A DNA stretch of 64,000 bases. Origin: Metaphire vulgaris (taxonomy: Eukaryota > Annelida > Clitellata > Crassiclitellata > Megascolecidae). The stretch is from NCBI GenBank assembly GCA_018105865.1, contig CM030834.1, positions 1,539,173 to 1,603,172 on the forward strand, in the 5' to 3' direction. The notes under the pieces are model-generated. The model searched no databases. It saw nothing but the letters and a program-made list of their open reading frames with translations, and was not told the DNA's origin. The translations under genes were made by a program, and so were the position numbers. This document shows, piece after piece, positions 35,651-46,449 of the stretch. Within the stretch, counting starts at the first letter, position 1, and each line of letters opens with the position of its first letter.

Positions 35651-38600
35651 CTTGAACGAATGCAGCTCTGGCAGGTTTTGGTTTTGATGAAAAGGTTCCT
35701 TTAAAAGCTACGTTATTGAATCGCTGTGTGCAGGCTGAGAGACGCTGGAATAAGTAGAATGCCTCTCTCGGATCTCCTGTAACGCAAGCAATTCGACGAC
35801 CAATTTCGGCGATGAACTCGCTGCCTTCTGCGTTGAGTGGTCCCATAGTTTCAAATGCAATCGGAATAAATTTGTAAGAGACGGGAAGGCCGGAGTATTT
35901 GTGATGCTTGCGTGTTGCTGCATTTTCCGCTGCGGCCCCGAGAGAGTTTGAGGTCAGATGCAAGTAGGATTTGGCGCAGGTGTGGACAGATGTGACGTCC
36001 CATGCCACATATTTGCCACTGGCCCAAGGAATGAGAGTGGCTCCATCTGGTCTCTTTCCATCGGATCGAAGGAGACCCAGTGGTTCTTTCGTGCTCGGGA
36101 CACCGGCTTTTTGAAGAGCCTGCCAAATGATGTCGTTCAATGTGCAATGTCTGATAGAACGGCCGGCGGACAGTCTGCAGACAAAGCCGTGTTGTCCGCG
36201 TGGATCGACGATTTCTCCGCACTGACATTTATGTGGCGCACAGATATTAAGACCTAGTCGGAGACCAACCGCCACTCTAATAGCTTCGTTGTCCAGAAAA
36301 AGGCCGCAGGAAGCTAATGGTAAGGCGTGCAGCCAATCTCCCGCATGTGGGGCAGCGACTGCGGTAAGCCTGGCTCGGTTGAAAGGATCAGTGTAGCTGT
36401 CCCAGATTTGTTTGCGTGTTGATTCTATTGCGGGTCCTTCCCACGCTTTTTGTGATGTTGGTAGAGATTCAATAATTGAGGAGGGTGCTTTGATCTGGAT
36501 GATCAGATGCGATACGAGTGGATCCTGCGTGTCTAATGGCCCGAGGATGGCCGACTTCGTACGTTCAGTTGACGCGGCTGAAGCTAAGTAAGCATAAGGA
36601 GCCAGCGTCGACACCGCGCGAAATCCAAGTCCACCCTCGCGGATTGGTAGAGTTGCCTGGAGCCACTGCGTATCATCCAAGTCTACATTCAAGATATTCT
36701 GAATACCGGTGCGCATGATTTTATCAATAACTTCGAGAAGCGGGTGTTCGCTGCACGGAGAGCATCTTAACAGATGGGTAAGTTTAGGTGCTCCAAACGA
36801 TGATCTGAGGAGAATAATCGCATGTTGTGTAGGAAGACAACAGAGACGCTTAATTGCATCCTCGAGTGTAGCGCATTGTTTTCTGAGCGATTCATCAAGT
36901 GCCGATCCTTTGAAAAGTGGTGCACCGAGTAATTCCAAAGAGCCAAACTCGACGCGTCTGAAATCGCCGAAAGCGTCGCTGACAACAGAAGATTCACCAT
37001 AGATTTCGCACTTGCGTCGGTTGAGGCTGATCCCCAAGCTAGCCTCGAGTTCGATGATTTTGCTAAGATCGTTCATTACTGCTTCCTGTGACCCTCCGAG
37101 CGTCAGGTCGTCTAGATATCCAATCTTCAACTGCGAATGGAGGGAACGTAGAGTTGGCTGCAGAGGAAGACAGAAAAGTAGCGGTCCTAATGGGTCTCCT
37201 TGCTGAGGCCCCATTTCTGACCTTATTGCAAACGGACCAAATTGGAGAATTGAAAGGTAAGCGTAGCTTTGGTGTATGAAGGGGTAAAGCTCAGGAATAT
37301 GTTCGTAGACCGACCTCAGCATCACGTCCCGTCTAACGCTGTTGAAGGCGTTAGCGAAGTCTAGTTTAACAAATAGCTGGTCATGATGCATATTCGTAAT
37401 GAATGTGCGAGCGGCGTGAACTGCAGCCTCGCATCCACCTAAGCATCCCACTCCGATCTGAATTGGGACCAGGTCTGGAGCCAGCTTGCTAACTGCGTAT
37501 CGGTTGGCGCATTTCGCAACCAGACGACGCCAGATGTAACCGATAGCAATAGGTCTTAATCCGCCAGTTTTCTTAGACAAGGCTATCAGGTTGCCTCCAA
37601 AAAGAATAGGTATTACCTGTTGAGGGCATTTTCCCGACAAGATGGCGTTGGTAAAATCGGTTAGGGCCCTCAACAGTTCCGCCGCCGACTCTTTGTTTTT
37701 CACCAGTTCGACCAGATGTTGAGGTCGGAAGCCATCCGGTCCACCTGCAGAGCCTTTAGGAAAAGAGTTGATTGCCTGTTCAACGTCCTGAACAGTGACT
37801 TTTAGGCAGGTGGTAATTGCGGTCGGAGTCGGTAGGCGCCTCATTTCTTCTTGGTATGTATTCGAAGGGTGTTTTTCCAGTAATGCGGCGAAAGAGCCTG
37901 CATTCGGTTCGATCGGGTGATCGTTGTCGCAGAGAATGCGAGTGGCGGCGCGAATATTTCCGTCCTCCAGTTTGGCAGTAACCGCAGCGATTAGCCTTTC
38001 ATCGGGAGATTTCGGTTTAGGCTTAAAGCAATGAGGCTTTGTAGGTTTCGCGGTGTCGATTTCCTGTATGATCGAGCTTTGGTTCAATCGACTTTTAATG
38101 ATCTGAGACAACTTACGGTTGCGTCCCGCACGGCTCGGCTGACGAAGGAAAGTTGTCGCGAATCCTAAAAGAGCCCGCCAAAGTTCTTGATTTTCGGGAT
38201 GTGCAGCAATTGATCCGAGAATATCAGTCAATTTACTAGAACAAGCGAAAAGAGCTGATTTCGGAATATGCTTAATCACGCGGACTTGTGGGTCCGGATG
38301 ATTCAGAGAGTCGGATATTGTGTTGGATTCAGGAATGGTCAGTTGATTTCGACGATCAGTAATCTGATAAACTTGGGAAGGGTCAACTGCGGCGGTGAGC
38401 GGAGGAAGGTGAGATCCTGGGCAGCGATTGTTTCGAGGGCCGTGTTCGTGAACGGTTCCATCTCGGATGTGCAATTGTCTTTGTACAAAGCAATGACTGC
38501 AAACGCCGCTCGCTTTTCGCGTCGTTCGAGGAAGATCGTTGTTTTCAATAATAACGGACTCCATGATAACGTCACAGATGACGGTTAAATACCAGCATTC

Positions 38601-38850
38601 AGGCCGAGCGTTAAAGTTAATAATTCAAAACATACGACCTCTCAGTGCTAGTCCCCTTTCAACTGCAGAAACAAACGTAAGCATGGGGTTCCACGAATGG
38701 TGAAATTAATCCCCAAGATCACTGACTCCAGGGCCACCGAACAACATGAATTATATTCCAGGAATTAAAAAAAGAACTGTTTTAAAACGCTAATTTAAAC
38801 AGAGCCCTGAGTCCTGTGTCCGAATAGCTCATCGTCATGACGTCACATCA

Positions 38851-39063
<213 letters not shown>

Positions 39064-39179
39064 GACGTACTGTTTGATGTGGTAACTCGTTCAAACGGGC
39101 TGTGTGAACACATTGCAAAGGTTTTATTATGAATAATTTTTACTTGAAAACAGTTTCAGTTATTATCTTTCTGTGACAG

Positions 39180-39313
39180 ATATTTTAGAGGAACCTCATT
39201 ACGAAACTATAAACAAGAAAACGAACGATTTGACAGCGCATCCTGATTACGAGAATGCGGTTGAGAACAATGACCACTCTGGAACAAATGATTATATTGA
39301 GATTATCGCATGA
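39180..39313 (+). CDS. Receptor-like gene X, terminal exon with tyrosine motifs
   Basis: Acceptor TTTCTGTGACAG, then a phase-1 exon ending in TGA. It encodes a 44-residue cytoplasmic-type tail with YETI, YENA and YIEI, and C-terminus DYIEIIA. It aligns without gaps in its C-terminal half to the last exons of genes Y (50564-50700) and Z (58274-58398): the second and third motifs are 11 residues apart in all three. The upstream membrane exon was not found; the interval to the putative first exon at 26461 is filled by retroelements. Confidence 0.6.
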
Positions 39314-39989
39314 ACGCATTCTCAATACATTGGTCAACAGTGCAAGTGTTACTGACTTAAACAGGACATAATCTGTGGTATTTTGGTGTCCTGAACACAA
39401 TTATTAGGGCCTACCATGAGCATTTTTCATTGACTCTCGTTTTGAAGATCTTTCATATAGCTTATTTTTTTATGTTTCGCCATGTAAATTTATCCAGTAG
39501 GATTGTGAACAGATGCTAAATAAGTCTTAAATGGTGTAACATTGCATCACATTGCATAATGCCATGATACACACACCATCCAGACTCCAGAGTTTATCGA
39601 ATCATTTTATGATGCAATGCAGTACTACTATCAGGAGGCTGCCAAAGTAAGCTTACGTCAGTAGCGTATTATGCATGTATAAAGGCCAGTCAGAAAGGTT
39701 GAGCATTTAAAAAATTCAGACTTCATGGGATATCAAAAGTGTCACCGGCAGTTGCAGCCTTTCTTCAGAAAGGAAGGTAATCTGGTATTCTGTCTCGATA
39801 TTGAGGGCCCTCATGAATGTCTTAGAAATCATTTGTGCAGGGGCTGTTTTAAGACAAATTTATCACTGCACTAAACTCAGAAAATTTGTGGGCATCCCCG
39901 CAAAAACCAAGCAAAAAAAGGTCGTTCGAAAAATTTATCACTGCACAAAGCATAGAAAAATTGCATTCTACCACTGCACATTTTTATTT
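39314..39989. other. Non-coding interval
   Basis: No gene or structured element recognised. Confidence 0.5.
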
Positions 39990-41320
39990 TATCACTGCAC
40001 ATTTTGTGTGTCACTGCACGTTAAAACATGCCCTGCATTTGTGACTCACAAATACTGGAGACTATTTTCAGATTGTTCAAAACTGAGTTTTAAGACAATG
40101 GAAATCATCTTCCATCTAATCTAGTAGCGCATGCTATCCACATGAAAGAGATGTACGATAGCTTAAAGCAGCCACTGAATTCCATGGAGTATAACAAGTA
40201 CAGCTGGCACCTCTGTGGTGTGATTTGAAGGTAGTAACTATTTTAATGAGATGTGCAGCATGGATACACAAAATACATGTGTTTCTTATGTGAGTGGGAT
40301 AGCTGAACAAGGGAATTGCACTACTTGCTGAAGGAATGGACTCGCAGACAAAATGTAGCAGTTAGAGAGAAGAATACCCAGCACCCAGCTGTGGTCGAGG
40401 CTGACAAAATCCTGCTACCATTCCTTCACATCAAACTAGGTATGGCGAAGAACTCCATAAAGGCCATGGACTGGACTCCACCAGCTATCCGATGCCTGCA
40501 TAAAAATGGTGTCCCGTCACTTCCTGGACCGTCACTTCCTGGACCGTCACTTCCTGGACCGTCACTTCCTGGACCGTTCATAATGTTCTATCTGTTATGT
40601 GTATGTAAACAAGTGATATGATATATGATATATATGATATGATATACAAATGATATACAAATCGTTGTGATCTGCAATGATACTTAGAATTACTTACTTA
40701 GAATATATAATATAGAAATTCAAGATATTTTACTTACTTCCTTACAATGGTTTGAGTAAGCAGCGGACCAGTGACGCAGACTAGAACTATTCAAATTTTG
40801 AATCGTTGGATTACGGTTACGGTTATTTTTTACCACCTACACTGGGCGGAGGGGTCAAAAACTGCCCAAAAATTGTTGACACAATGGACAGCCACCAACC
40901 TACCTACCTACCTACCTATATACCTATTTACTTCCATTTACAATGACGGTCCAGGAAGTGACGGTCCAGGAAGTGACGGTCCAGGAAGTGACGGTCCAGG
41001 AAGTGACAGGGAACCCATAAAAATACCCTCGACACTCTGCGGGGCAAAAATTAAAGAATGATTTTTGTGAGTCTTCAGATTCGAGAGTTCTTCAAAGATG
41101 ACCAGTTCAACAACTTGCTGCAGGGTGATGCGAAACAAGCATGGAATGCATTCAGTTTTCATGTTGTGTCTATAAACTTTATGAACGCTGGGTATTTGCC
41201 AGACATCGGTTTGATACAATGCAATGTAACAAAATATTTGTATAGCGAGTCTTCTGAAGAATCACTCAGAAGCGTTCCCGCTGCAATTACTGTATGTTGG
41301 CAGAGAGATAAGTTTTAAGT
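39990..41320 (+). pseudogene. Degenerate repeat-encoded protein, split by an insertion
   Basis: Several frames together read YWRLFSDCSKLSFKTME, IHMKEMYDSLKQPLNSMEY, KYSWHLCG, DLKVVT, then LPFLHIKLGMAKNSIKAMD. After the insertion at 40508-41015 they continue with CGAKIKE, IREFFKDDQFNNLLQGD and QAWNAF. From memory this matches a family of multi-copy hypothetical proteins in animal genomes (blocks such as LPPLHIKLGLMKNFVKAMD and AKIKEGIFVGPQIRE), probably from a DNA transposon. I cannot name the superfamily. Stops and frameshifts throughout make it a pseudogene. Confidence 0.6.
40508..41015. mobile_element. Foldback/MULE-like element with tandem-repeat inverted ends
   Basis: Left end GGTGTCCC followed by four copies of the 15-bp unit GTCACTTCCTGGACC. 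The right end is the reverse complement, four units of GGTCCAGGAAGTGAC ending AGGGAACC. The 9-bp sequence CATAAAAAT flanks both sides exactly (40499-40507 and 41016-41024). A 9-bp duplication with long repetitive inverted ends fits Mutator-like foldback elements. It interrupts the pseudogene at 39990-41320. No coding region. Confidence 0.85.
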
Positions 41321-41377
41321 TAGTTGAATATATGAATGTTTTTAAAACGGCACTTGTACTTTCACGTTTTCGTCGGG

Positions 41378-41460
41378 TCGCGATGGGTTAGGTTGGGTCC
41401 GCAGATAGGAATTTTAGGTGGGTCTGGTTGGGTTGGGGATGGTTCACAAAACCGACCCAT
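41378..41460. repeat. GGGTTGGGT repeat, copy 3
   Basis: GGGTTAGGTTGGGTCC, GGTTGGGTTGGGGATGG and CCGACCCATGG match the family seen at 1378, 28190 and 63955. Short fragment. Confidence 0.5.
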
Positions 41461-41599
41461 GGAGAACTCTGGGATTAAGTTCTTTCACGACTGTTCAGGA
41501 ATATATTTATCACGGCTATTATAGTTGTTTGGTAGTTGTTTAGTAGGTTCAGTAAGTAATACGCGCCTCATGGATACACGACCTTTGCCCGGCCGACAA

Positions 41600-41735
41600 A
41601 CCACCTTGCCTATAGCTGTTTAAAGAAAGATTAAGCACATAAGAACACACAGCTACACACGCAGTACTACTTTCCAAAGCGTTATATAAATTAACGAGAT
41701 TTTACTTGCTTACTTACTTACTAAGTATATCTTAG
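41600..41735 (+). repeat. LINE/SINE 3' tail with (TTAC)n
   Basis: The end TATAAATTAACGAGATTTTAC followed by TTAC repeats matches the tail at 62507-62530 and, inverted, at 46985-47040. It is the 3' end of one LINE family. A few CAT repeats follow. Confidence 0.65.
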
Positions 41736-41766
41736 TATTCTTCATCATCATCATCATGTGTCATCT

Positions 41767-42572
41767 TCATATCTGAAGGTTGACGGTCATGAGTTGTTTC
41801 CATTTCGTTCTGTCTTCAGCAATCCTTTTTAGTCTTCCGTAGTTCTTTTCCTGTATGTGTTCCTTAACGTCGTCCAGCCAGTCTCTTCTAGGTCTTCCTC
41901 TGGCCCTGTTTCCCTCATATCTGCCCTCTAATAGGACTTTTGCTTGTTCTGTGCTTGAACCCCGCATTATGTGTCCAGCATACTGAGTTTTCCTGTTTAT
42001 AATTTCTGTCAGGAGTTGTCTCTTTTCTCCAATTTTCTTTAGTACCTCTTCATTTGTTATTCTCTCTTGCCAGCTAATTTTCAAGATTCTTCTGAAGCAC
42101 CACATTTCAAAGGCCTGTATTTTATTTTTCAACTGCTTTGTTAGAGTCCAGCATTCGCAGGAGAATGTGATAACCGAGTATACATAGCATCTCAGGATTC
42201 GTAGTTTTAGTGCTTGGTCTAGGTTTCTTCTTAGTAATTCTTTTTGTTTCCAAAAGGCTTCTTTGGCCATAGCAATTCTGGCGTTTATGTCTCTTGTGCA
42301 TCGTCCATTCTCTGTTATGAAACTGCCCAAATATTTGTATTCCTTTACTTGTTCCAACTTAGTGTTATCAATTAAGATGTTGTGTTTCTCATTTTTGTGT
42401 TTGCTTACTATCATCGTTTTTGTTTTCTTTCTGTTAATTTCCATCCCGTATTCTTTGCTTTTGTCGTTTAGCTTGTTAATTATGAGTTGGAGGTCTTCCT
42501 CTTTTTCTGCAAAGATTACCGTATCATCTGCATATCTGAGTATGTTATAGATTGTAGTATTCTTAGGGACAA
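41767..42572 (-). pseudogene. RTE/L1-like LINE, 5'-truncated RT C-terminal half
   Basis: The reverse strand runs from ILRYADDTVIFAEKEEDLQ (with the YADD catalytic box) into KEYGMEINRKKTKTMIVSK, YKYLGSFITENGRCT, CRRILKIS-like and ARGRPRRDWLDDVKEHI blocks, to the stop at 41767. This is the C-terminal half of a LINE ORF2. The frame is intact over its length, suggesting a fairly young insertion. It abuts the NT5C2-like exon at 42567, so the 5' truncation point is at or in that exon's acceptor. Confidence 0.85.
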
Positions 42573-43395
42573 AATTCTTATATGATCGGCACCAGCAACA
42601 GCGAGATTTCTATAGCCTGGACAGTTCCAGCCCACTTAGTCCAAACATCACCAATGTCTTAAAGGAGGTGCAGGTAAATCGCAGATTTCTATTCAGTGTT
42701 AATGAGCTTCTCTCTCAGTTAATTAATTTCCTTCTCATCTTTTTAGTTTTAAGTTGCAGTGTTACAGATAATAACCTGATAAAGGTTAATTGATGAACTG
42801 AATAGTTACTATTTTTGACGTAACTGGCTTATTTAGAGTTGAGTGCTACTGAAAACAAGTAACAGAACTCAGTACTCATGTAGTAATTTTCATATTTTCT
42901 TTTGATATTTTTTAAAGGAAGTTTCCCATAAATTGGACCAGGCATTTGGTCTGCTGGGCAGCCTCTTTAGAAGTGGTACGTTTTAAGATGTTTATAAAGC
43001 AGACATTTCTTTAAATGCATTCATCATTTTCAAATTGTTTTATTAGATGATTTGGGCAGAAAGACAACCAAATGTTTTTGGATACTTTTCTTTTAGAATT
43101 TTCTAGAAATTTTAATTACAGATGTATCCAAATTCTACTGTAAATGGAAGTATATGCACATTTTTGTTTTCATTTGTAATCTTATGATTCTTCATTTCAG
43201 CAAATGAATACTTTGTTATTGTAAAGCTATTGACATTATTTTGACTTAATATTTCTGTCTCCTATTTGAATTTTAGGATCAAGACAATCTTTTTTTGCAA
43301 ACGAGGTAATTCGCTTCGCCGACCTGTATTCTCCAACTTTCATGAACTTGCTGAATTATCAATTCAGATACATTTTCAAGGCTCCACATATGCTA
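42567..43395 (+). CDS. NT5C2: NT5C2-like cytosolic 5'-nucleotidase, C-terminal exons
   Basis: Three phase-compatible exons: 42567-42673, 42918-42975 and 43277-43395. They encode SPNITNVLKEVQ, then EVSHKLDQAFGLLGSLFRSG (split codon), then SRQSFFANEVIRFADLYSPT and YQFRYIFKAPHML. This matches the C-terminal region of purine 5'-nucleotidase cN-II (human [24 protein letters not shown]). The last exon has a good donor (GTAAGT at 43396); reading through would stop at once. These exons lie upstream of the more N-terminal NT5C2-like exons at 44568-45693, so they belong either to a separate, tandem copy or to a rearranged gene. The catalytic Asp motif is not in this part. Confidence 0.75.
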
Positions 43396-43446
43396 GTAAG
43401 TTAATTCTTCTATTCGTATGTATTAGTTGCTTGATTGTCCATCCTC

Positions 43447-43560
43447 TGGACCAACGTTCCCTCTAATTCTTGATGGTCCGTGTGCACACAAAATTCGTCT
43501 TGGGCAACAGTTCTCCACTTGACTAACTTTTTGGGCAGTTTTTCTTTTTGAAACTCTGAA
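43447..43560. repeat. hAT-like element end (CAACGTTCCCTCTAATTC)
   Basis: The left part begins CAACGTTCCCTCTAATTCTT and contains GTGTGCACACAAAATTCGTC and TTGGGCAACAG. Relatives lie at 28120 (inverted) and at 46754 (CAATGTTCCCTCCAAGG). No paired end was identified. Confidence 0.5.
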
Positions 43561-43854
43561 ACCACTGCAGCACGCCGAGTGTTAAGAATCGGTGATACCT
43601 GATGACCTATGTTTTTTTTGTTATCAGACGTCACGGATATGACGTATTAAATGGTCAGGCTGTGATGGTGATCACCTTTTAAAAATTTCAAAATATATAA
43701 TTTATGGTTCTTTTGTTTGTTCCTGTTCAATGTTGCTTTATTTCATTTAAGTTAGAAAGAAGATGGTTGTGCATTGAATTTAAATGAATGTCCTAATTCA
43801 TTTTGAAACCTGAGATTTAATTGTAACAGCAAACTATATACTATACTTTGTAAC

Positions 43855-44420
43855 TATATGCAACTTGACCGACTATACACGGTATGGCCAGTGGCGACAT
43901 ATGGATGCGAATCCTGGACGTTAAGAAAAGAAGAAGAAAAACGCACACGGGCCATTGAGAACAAGTGCATAAGAAAACTGGACAAAACTACTAACAAATG
44001 AGGAAGTTTACAACATGGCTAAAACAGAAAAAGAACGGTTCTTGTCGGTGAATTCACCGCCAATAGTTTATTCGGCGATGAGTTAACCGATAAGCCCTTA
44101 CAAATACGCATTGTTGGCGGTGAATTAACCGACAAGTACCAAACGGACTACTGAATCACGTAAAAACAAGGAAACTGAGTTACTTTGGGCATGTGATAAG
44201 ACAACCACAAGACACCATCGAGGGCAGAGTGATCACAGGACTTGTTGGAGGAAATAGAAGACGAGGACGATCCAGGATATGCTGGATTGACAAGACAACA
44301 TTACGACGTGGACTGGCCTTTATGGAGACTGTCTACTACGCACAGCACAAGACAGATCGCGATGGAGAACACTGGCCCATTCTTGTAGCCAACCGTCGCC
44401 AAGCGACGATGGCGCAATGA
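43855..44420 (+). pseudogene. LINE RT C-terminal fragment interrupted by a MITE
   Basis: Blocks resembling VATYGCESWTLRKEEEK, LLTNEEVYNMA, then after the MITE KLSYFGHVIRQPQDTIEGRV and RRRGRSRICWID before a stop. It is the same part of a LINE ORF2 as at 41767-42572 but from a different, more decayed copy in the opposite orientation. Confidence 0.7.
44041..44136. mobile_element. 96-bp MITE with three related arms
   Basis: Left arm CTTGTCGGTGAATTCACCGC and right arm GCGGTGAATTAACCGACAAG are inverted repeats of about 24 bp with few mismatches. A third, diverged copy (GGCGATGAGTTAACCGATAA) lies immediately after the left arm in the same orientation as the right arm. It is inserted in a LINE fragment. 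The target duplication is unclear. Confidence 0.7.
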
Positions 44421-44567
44421 CTTGACGTCTATTGCAGCAAAATGTGCCAGTACTAAAAACAGTGGTAATATAATGAAGTCTGACTGTACAGTGATTTTAA
44501 TGTTTTTTATTTTTAGATCTGAGCCAACCGGTGTCAAGTAGGGTGAACTTTCACAATCTCTTTCAAG

Positions 44568-45693
44568 ACTATTTTTCAAGATTGTCGAGATGCCATTTAC
44601 TGGGTTCACAGCAAGGTTATGTAAGATTTTGGCAGACTGATTTCTACCATATTGAATGATTAAATTAACAGATGGGTTTACAGGAAAGGAGAGGTAGTTC
44701 AATAAGTCCGTTGGATAGATTAGGTTCATGGGATTGGTTAAGCTTGTTAAGTTAATGCTGATTGCCATAACCTTCAAAGAGGTCACACGACCATTTTATT
44801 CTTAGGACATTCTTTCCTATTTGCGTTCTGTTCTTGTCATTTTGTGTGAAGTTGACAGTTGACTGCTGCCTGTTCGTAGTGGGATTTGAAGCGACTGACA
44901 GTGGAAAACCGTTGAAAGTTTGTCCACAGGGACACTTCACTCCCTATCCTTCTGAACCGGTTAGAATTTCAATCCATTGACCTCGCATTTCTGAGTCTTT
45001 ATCAGAATAATTCTTGGTTTTAAATAAACCTTTGGCTTTTCACACATTTTCTGATTAAATTCACAGCTGTGAGTAGTTTCTCTATAACCCTTTCACTGTG
45101 TTTTTTGTTTTAAGGATGAGAGTTGTGGGCTCAAAAGTGTTCCCGCTGACAAACAGCAATTATGACTATACAAAAGTCAGTATCACTGTACTTTGCCAAT
45201 GTGGCTTTTGTGAAACGTGGCAACGTAAATAGGTCCTTAGATCTTTGTGTAAATTTGCTATGTTTTGGATTTTAAATTCTTTTTGAATTTCTTAAATATT
45301 CCTAAAGATGACAATTAATTACGTGATGTTTTTACTAAATAGAAAATCATGTCCTATTTACTCAATACGCCCGTAAGAGGATGGGAAAGCTATTTCCATT
45401 TTTTCATTGTCGACGCAAAGAAACCAACTTTCTTTAAGGAAGGAACCATCCTGCGGAAAATTGACAAGGTACTTTGTAGCACTTCGCCTGTTTTACGTAT
45501 TGCAGACATTTTGAATTTTGTAAATAATGATCGTATTCATTTATTTTCACAGAATATGTTCAGGTGATGATTTCTCAAATGATGTTGCTGTTCTTTTTAT
45601 GGCTTTAAATGTTATTTCTTGCGTAGGAGACTGGAGCTCCTAAATTGGGAAGCGTAACTGGACCACTGCAGGCTGGACAAGTCTATTCTGGAG
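44568..45693 (+). CDS. NT5C2: NT5C2-like 5'-nucleotidase, middle exons
   Basis: Exons recognised: 44568-44615 (FQDCRDAIYWVHSK; weak donor), 45115-45175 (VGSKVFPLTNSNYDYTK, with the HAD motif-II TNS), 45343-45468 (KIMSYLL, WESYFHFFIVDAKKPTFFKE, GTILRKIDK; the VDAKKP segment is the motif-III region) and 45627-45693 (GAPKLGSVTGPLQAGQVYSG). Phases 0, 0 and 1 agree. Human cN-II has the same order (FQDVRDAVDWVHYK, LATNSDYKYTDKIM, VDARKPLFFGEGT, TGPLQHGIVYSGG). The exons for GDHIFGD and the C-terminus are not found downstream; a partial exon duplicate and a LINE end follow. The exon between WVHSK and VGSK was not seen either. Probably a partial or broken copy. Confidence 0.72.
45236..45363 (+). repeat. 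Direct duplication, upstream copy
   Basis: About 128 bp (TTTGTGTAAATTTGCTATGT through to ATCATGTCCTATTT) recurs at 45731-45858 with few changes. It spans the end of an intron and the first codons of the KIMSYLL exon. The downstream copy has lost the acceptor AG (AAATAT for AAATAG). Confidence 0.9.
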
Positions 45694-45730
45694 GTAATAT
45701 CATTTAAGGCTGAGAGAATTCAACTCCTTG

Positions 45731-45858
45731 GATCTTTGTGTAAATTTGCTATGTTGTGGATTTTAAATTCTTTTTGAATTTCTTAGATATTCCTGAAAAT
45801 GACTATTAATTATTTGATGTTTTTACTAAATATAAAATCATGTCCTATTTGCTTAGGG
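45731..45858 (+). repeat. Direct duplication, downstream copy (dead exon start)
   Basis: Second copy of the 45236-45363 segment; its KIMSYLL codons are present, but the splice acceptor is mutated and the exon is cut short. Confidence 0.9.
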
Positions 45859-45954
45859 TTGCCATATACATCCATCTCCAAAGGAGGAAACTAGAGTTTC
45901 AAAAGGAGGACAAAGCATTCCGGCCGCAAGAGCCTACGTTTTGCCGTAACTGGC

Positions 45955-46190
45955 ACAGTAGTTGCCCCTCGGACGCGGACAAAATACGGAGACCGCAGCC
46001 TGGCCATTGCTGGACCAACCTTCTGGAACTCCCTCCCGACACCACTACACATCGCTCGCTCTGAGCAGTCATTATTTTCGTTTAGAAAGAAGCTGAAGAC
46101 ACTATTGTTTAATAGCCAACACTGACTGACAGCGTATTTGCTGCACTGCGAACTGGCGCTTTATAAATGTTCGTAATAAAAAAAAAAATT
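45955..46190 (+). pseudogene. CR1/L2-like LINE 3' end
   Basis: Frame VVAPRTRTKYGDRSLAIAGP, then FWNSLPTPLH and FSFRKKLKTLLF before a stop at 46125, then a 3' UTR with GGCGCTTTATAAATG and an A-rich tail. This is the canonical C-terminus and tail of CR1/L2-type elements. Confidence 0.8.
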
Positions 46191-46340
46191 CACTTTTGAG
46201 TAGAATAACTTTTCACAGCAGCTGCATTTGAATTTATTTTCACGAACATGAGTGATCATGTGATTTTTGTAGCATACCTTTGAAGCAAAAGATTTACTGC
46301 AGAGAATACATTTGTATTGATTTTGTTCATGCTGCTTAAC
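46190..46340 (-). pseudogene. C2H2 zinc-finger fragment
   Basis: The reverse strand reads YKCILCSKSFASKVCYKNHM, ITH and then KFKCSCCEKLFYSKVNF: one full C2H2 finger and the start of another. It stops at the A-rich tail of the adjacent LINE end, so it is either the last remnant of a zinc-finger gene or a captured fragment. Upstream residues show no further fingers. Confidence 0.6.
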
Positions 46341-46449
46341 CATAATGCAGATCATAGTGACGCATTCGAGATAGAAAATGTGCAGTACCTCAGTCAAATT
46401 CACTTCAGCAGCTTGCAGATAAGTGTTTACACACCGTTTCTCATACAAG

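Noticed and set aside
40508..41015. CRISPR-like array from the regular 15-bp repeats
   Set aside because: Units are contiguous without spacers, occur in inverted pairs and are flanked by a target duplication in an animal genome.
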